NCBI GenBank assembly: GCA_024402665.1
Contig: JAKSTI010000006.1
Span: 31,381-95,380 of the forward strand
Reading direction: 5' to 3'
Length of the DNA: 64,000 nt
Source: Treponema sp.
Lineage (GTDB): Bacteria > Spirochaetota > Spirochaetia > Treponematales > Treponemataceae
Under the pieces are notes generated by a model. It ran no database searches. It was not told where the DNA came from and worked only from the letters and a program-made list of their open reading frames with translations. This document shows, piece by piece, positions 62,210 through 64,000 of the stretch. The stretch's first letter is position 1; the number at the start of each line of letters is the position of its first letter. Made by a program: the position numbers and the translations under genes.

Positions 62210-62920
62210 ATGAAAAAATTCAGATTATATTGGGATACAGAAAAAGAAACAGAATGGCTAAACCAGATGGCTAAAGAAGGATGGAATATTACAGGCTTTA
62301 CACTCGGCTTTTATACTTTTGAAAAATGCGAACCTGGCGAATATCAGTACCAGATTGATACATCAGACAAATTATTCAAAGTTTCAGACAAATACAAAGA
62401 ATTCATGGAAAGCATTGGTGTAGAAATTGTATGCTGCTGGGGACCATGGGTTGTTTTGCGCAGAAAAACTAGCGAAGGCGAATTCCAGCTTTATTCAGAT
62501 GACGAAAGCAAGCTTGAACATTTAAAGAAGATTTTGAACATTTATAAAGTAGTTGCTTTAATTGAACTTGGATGTATGATGGTAAATTTTGTTCCAGGAA
62601 TTATCATTAAATCAACTGTAAATCTTGTTTGTGCTATGATTCTTTCAATCTTTGTATTCCTGTTCTGCTATTTGATTTACATCACAAAAAAAAGAATTAA
62701 TAATATTCTTCACAATCAGGGGAAGCAGACAGCAAATTTGAACAAAAAGCCTCTTAATTATTCAGCAATCGGCTGGCTTTTTTTAATGTGCGGTAACCTG
62801 ATAAATCGTTCAGAAAGTACTGAAATGAATGTAGTTGCAATAATTTGTGCTCTTGCTGCATGTGTTTTCTTTGGTTTTTCACTCAGAGGAACCGCATTAA
62901 ACAAAAAAAAGAAGCAATAA
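62210..62920 (+). CDS. DUF2812 membrane protein
   Basis: 236-residue protein. The N-terminal ~110 residues match DUF2812: MKKFRLYWDTEKETEWLNQMAKEGWNITGFTLGFYTFEKCEPGEYQYQID. At least four hydrophobic segments follow (for example IVALIELGCMMVNFVPGI, LVCAMILSIFVFLFCYLIYI). Genes of this family are commonly controlled by PadR repressors and are linked to membrane stress; function unknown. GGAG ribosome-binding site. Confidence 0.82.
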   Translation: MKKFRLYWDTEKETEWLNQMAKEGWNITGFTLGFYTFEKCEPGEYQYQIDTSDKLFKVSDKYKEFMESIGVEIVCCWGPWVVLRRKTSEGEFQLYSDDESKLEHLKKILNIYKVVALIELGCMMVNFVPGIIIKSTVNLVCAMILSIFVFLFCYLIYITKKRINNILHNQGKQTANLNKKPLNYSAIGWLFLMCGNLINRSESTEMNVVAIICALAACVFFGFSLRGTALNKKKKQ

Positions 62921-63044
62921 TTAGAATGGAAGAAATCTTTTTCAACTCTTACAGTTGCAATGACATTATCTCCGTTTTCCAAGTAACGTTGTTATTTAGT
63001 CGAATTTTTATTATAGTTTATCAAACGATAAAAAGGAGAATATA

Positions 63045-63905
63045 ATGACAAAACTCATTAAGATTAGTTTATTATTGCTGCTGGTTGCAGTTTCAGTTGG
63101 ATTCACAAGTTGTTCACATAAAGTGCCAGAAGAACCTGTTAATTATATTGGGTCAAAAAAACCTTCTGATTCTAAAGCCGTAGGAGATATTATATTCAAT
63201 GACGGTAGTGCAACACCTTATTCTGAAATTACTAATGAACAGAAAGAAAATGCAATTGCAGTTATTTACTACGCTGGAACAAGCACTGATTTGCTTGGCA
63301 AAAAAACTTTAGGTATGACTGTTAATTTCTCTTCTATTCCTGTTACCTCTGGAGGTGACTGTAACTATTTCAATAAAATGGTTGAAAGTATTTTCTGCAG
63401 CCGCAACACTAGTAATACCGAAGCATTAGAATGGAAATCGGAAAATCCTGATATGTATGGTGCTGATAATTTTCAGCAGATTGCAGACTGGTTAGACAAA
63501 GAAGATTTAAATGATACTGGAATTCCAGCATCAAATGGAAACCCTTCTATTAAAACTCCAGAAGAAGCAGCGAAGTTGTATCCTGCATATTATAAAACAA
63601 AAGACATGAAATCGTTTATTAAAGCAGATATTGAAGGAACAAAATTTGAAAATGGATGGTATCTTCCTACTTATGCTGAATTATATCCACTTGAAAAAAA
63701 TCTCCCAAACTGTCAGGAAATACTGCGTTATTTTAGCTCAAACAGTTCAACTCCTTCATACTTATTTACTTCAACTCAATCTGAAGGAGCAAATAAGAAC
63801 TGTGTTGTTTATGTTATAGCTCCAGGTGCGGGAAAAACTACTTTTGGCAGTGGAGAAACAAGCAACATCGGAGTATATAATACGGTATTTATCAGAGAAT
63901 TCTAA
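63045..63905 (+). CDS. Lipoprotein with DUF1566/FGE-like domain
   Basis: 286-residue lipoprotein: signal peptide with lipobox FTSCSH. VGDIIFNDGSATPYSEI, AIAVIYYAGTSTDLLGKKTLGMTVN and later GWYLPTYAELYPLEKNL with YLFTSTQSEG form the pattern of DUF1566/FGE-like domains common in treponemal surface lipoproteins. A strong AAGGAG site precedes the ATG. The gene stands alone. Related in style to the DUF6273-like lipoprotein at 26.6 kb, but not homologous enough by eye to call paralogues. Confidence 0.75.
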   Translation: MTKLIKISLLLLLVAVSVGFTSCSHKVPEEPVNYIGSKKPSDSKAVGDIIFNDGSATPYSEITNEQKENAIAVIYYAGTSTDLLGKKTLGMTVNFSSIPVTSGGDCNYFNKMVESIFCSRNTSNTEALEWKSENPDMYGADNFQQIADWLDKEDLNDTGIPASNGNPSIKTPEEAAKLYPAYYKTKDMKSFIKADIEGTKFENGWYLPTYAELYPLEKNLPNCQEILRYFSSNSSTPSYLFTSTQSEGANKNCVVYVIAPGAGKTTFGSGETSNIGVYNTVFIREF

Positions 63906-63931
63906 TTTTTTCTCATAATAAAAAAAAACAG

Positions 63932-63997
63932 CACTTCATCAGATGTGAAGTGTACCCCAAAAGTTGGAGACAATTTTTGGAGGTACACTTTTTTTAT
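63932..63997 (+). terminator. Overlapping hairpins, terminator or IS3-like end
   Basis: CACTTCA/TGAAGTG (63932-63952) overlaps a second stem AAGTGTACCCCAAAAGTTG/CAATTTTTGGAGGTACACTT (63948-63966 / 63971-63990), which is followed by seven T. The second looks like an intrinsic terminator for the lipoprotein gene. The string TGTACCCCAAAAGTTG also resembles the left end of IS3/IS150-type elements, so an insertion sequence might begin here and run past the window. Confidence 0.5.
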
Positions 63998-64000
63998 GTC

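Overview
The window looks like chromosomal DNA of a Treponema-like spirochaete, probably a gut, rumen or oral commensal. This is inferred from the low GC content and from many short-lipobox lipoproteins with InlB (Listeria-Bacteroides) repeats. The YhhQ, ThiBPQ, IorAB and ECF gene sets and a dCache chemoreceptor agree with it, as does the anaerobic flavour (ferredoxin-linked 2-oxoacid oxidoreductase, no respiratory chain genes seen). No rRNA, tRNA, CRISPR array or phage module was recognised.

Layout. 1-1.7 kb: copper module csoR-copA (minus; copA runs off the left edge exactly at its DKT phosphorylation motif). 1.7-9.9 kb: three-gene surface operon, consisting of a 1323-residue InlB-repeat lipoprotein, a lipoprotein ending in a C-type-lectin-like domain with an EPN motif, and a small beta-barrel. 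10.3-12.7 kb: queuosine-precursor transporter yhhQ behind a structured leader, an SDR and a membrane-anchored propeller-like protein. 12.7-19.3 kb: compact aromatic amino acid operon pheA-aroC-aroEK(fusion)-aroA-tyrA-aroF. 19.5-23 kb: GT8 glycosyltransferase, GH27 alpha-galactosidase with an inserted beta domain, and a rhodanese-like protein. 23-26.5 kb: MATE exporter, a deleted MATE relic and a GGDEF-EAL protein. 26.5-30.6 kb: three lipoproteins (DUF6273-like; FGE-sulfatase/amidase fusion; His/Cys repeat protein). 31-35.5 kb: TatD-like hydrolase and the thiamine transporter thiBPQ under a TPP riboswitch. 36.5-44.2 kb: iorAB, a hotdog thioesterase, an ECF transporter with a TrpP-like S component, and paaK. 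44-45 kb: Phd/VapC toxin-antitoxin pair. 45-54 kb: secreted SH3b protein, MarR relic, chemoreceptor, HAD phosphatase, NudC and GH2 beta-galactosidase. 54-58.8 kb: small-gene accessory patch (methyltransferases, kinase, two gene relics, XRE/PIN toxin-antitoxin, GNATs). 59-64 kb: MFS transporter, 118-bp tandem repeats, flavodoxin-like reductase, 5'-nucleotidase-like HAD, PadR-DUF2812, and a lipoprotein followed by a terminator or IS-end hairpin.

How parts fit together. The de novo aromatic pathway at 12.7-19.3 kb is complemented by an apparent aryl-acid/tryptophan module at 36.5-44.2 kb. A palindromic 17-bp motif occurs twice at the ECF operon promoter and once over the paaK promoter, which suggests one regulator controls uptake and CoA activation together. 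This is the most interesting regulatory signal seen.

Two further themes run through the window. First, small palindromic repeats (core GGGGACAGACCCC and others) sit between genes and, in copA and iorA, in frame inside coding regions. Second, at least four genes (MATE, MarR, HAD, ICMT-like) survive only as internally deleted or truncated relics. In addition, seven genes have a -10-like box only 6-9 nt before the start codon and no convincing Shine-Dalgarno sequence, which suggests leaderless transcription.
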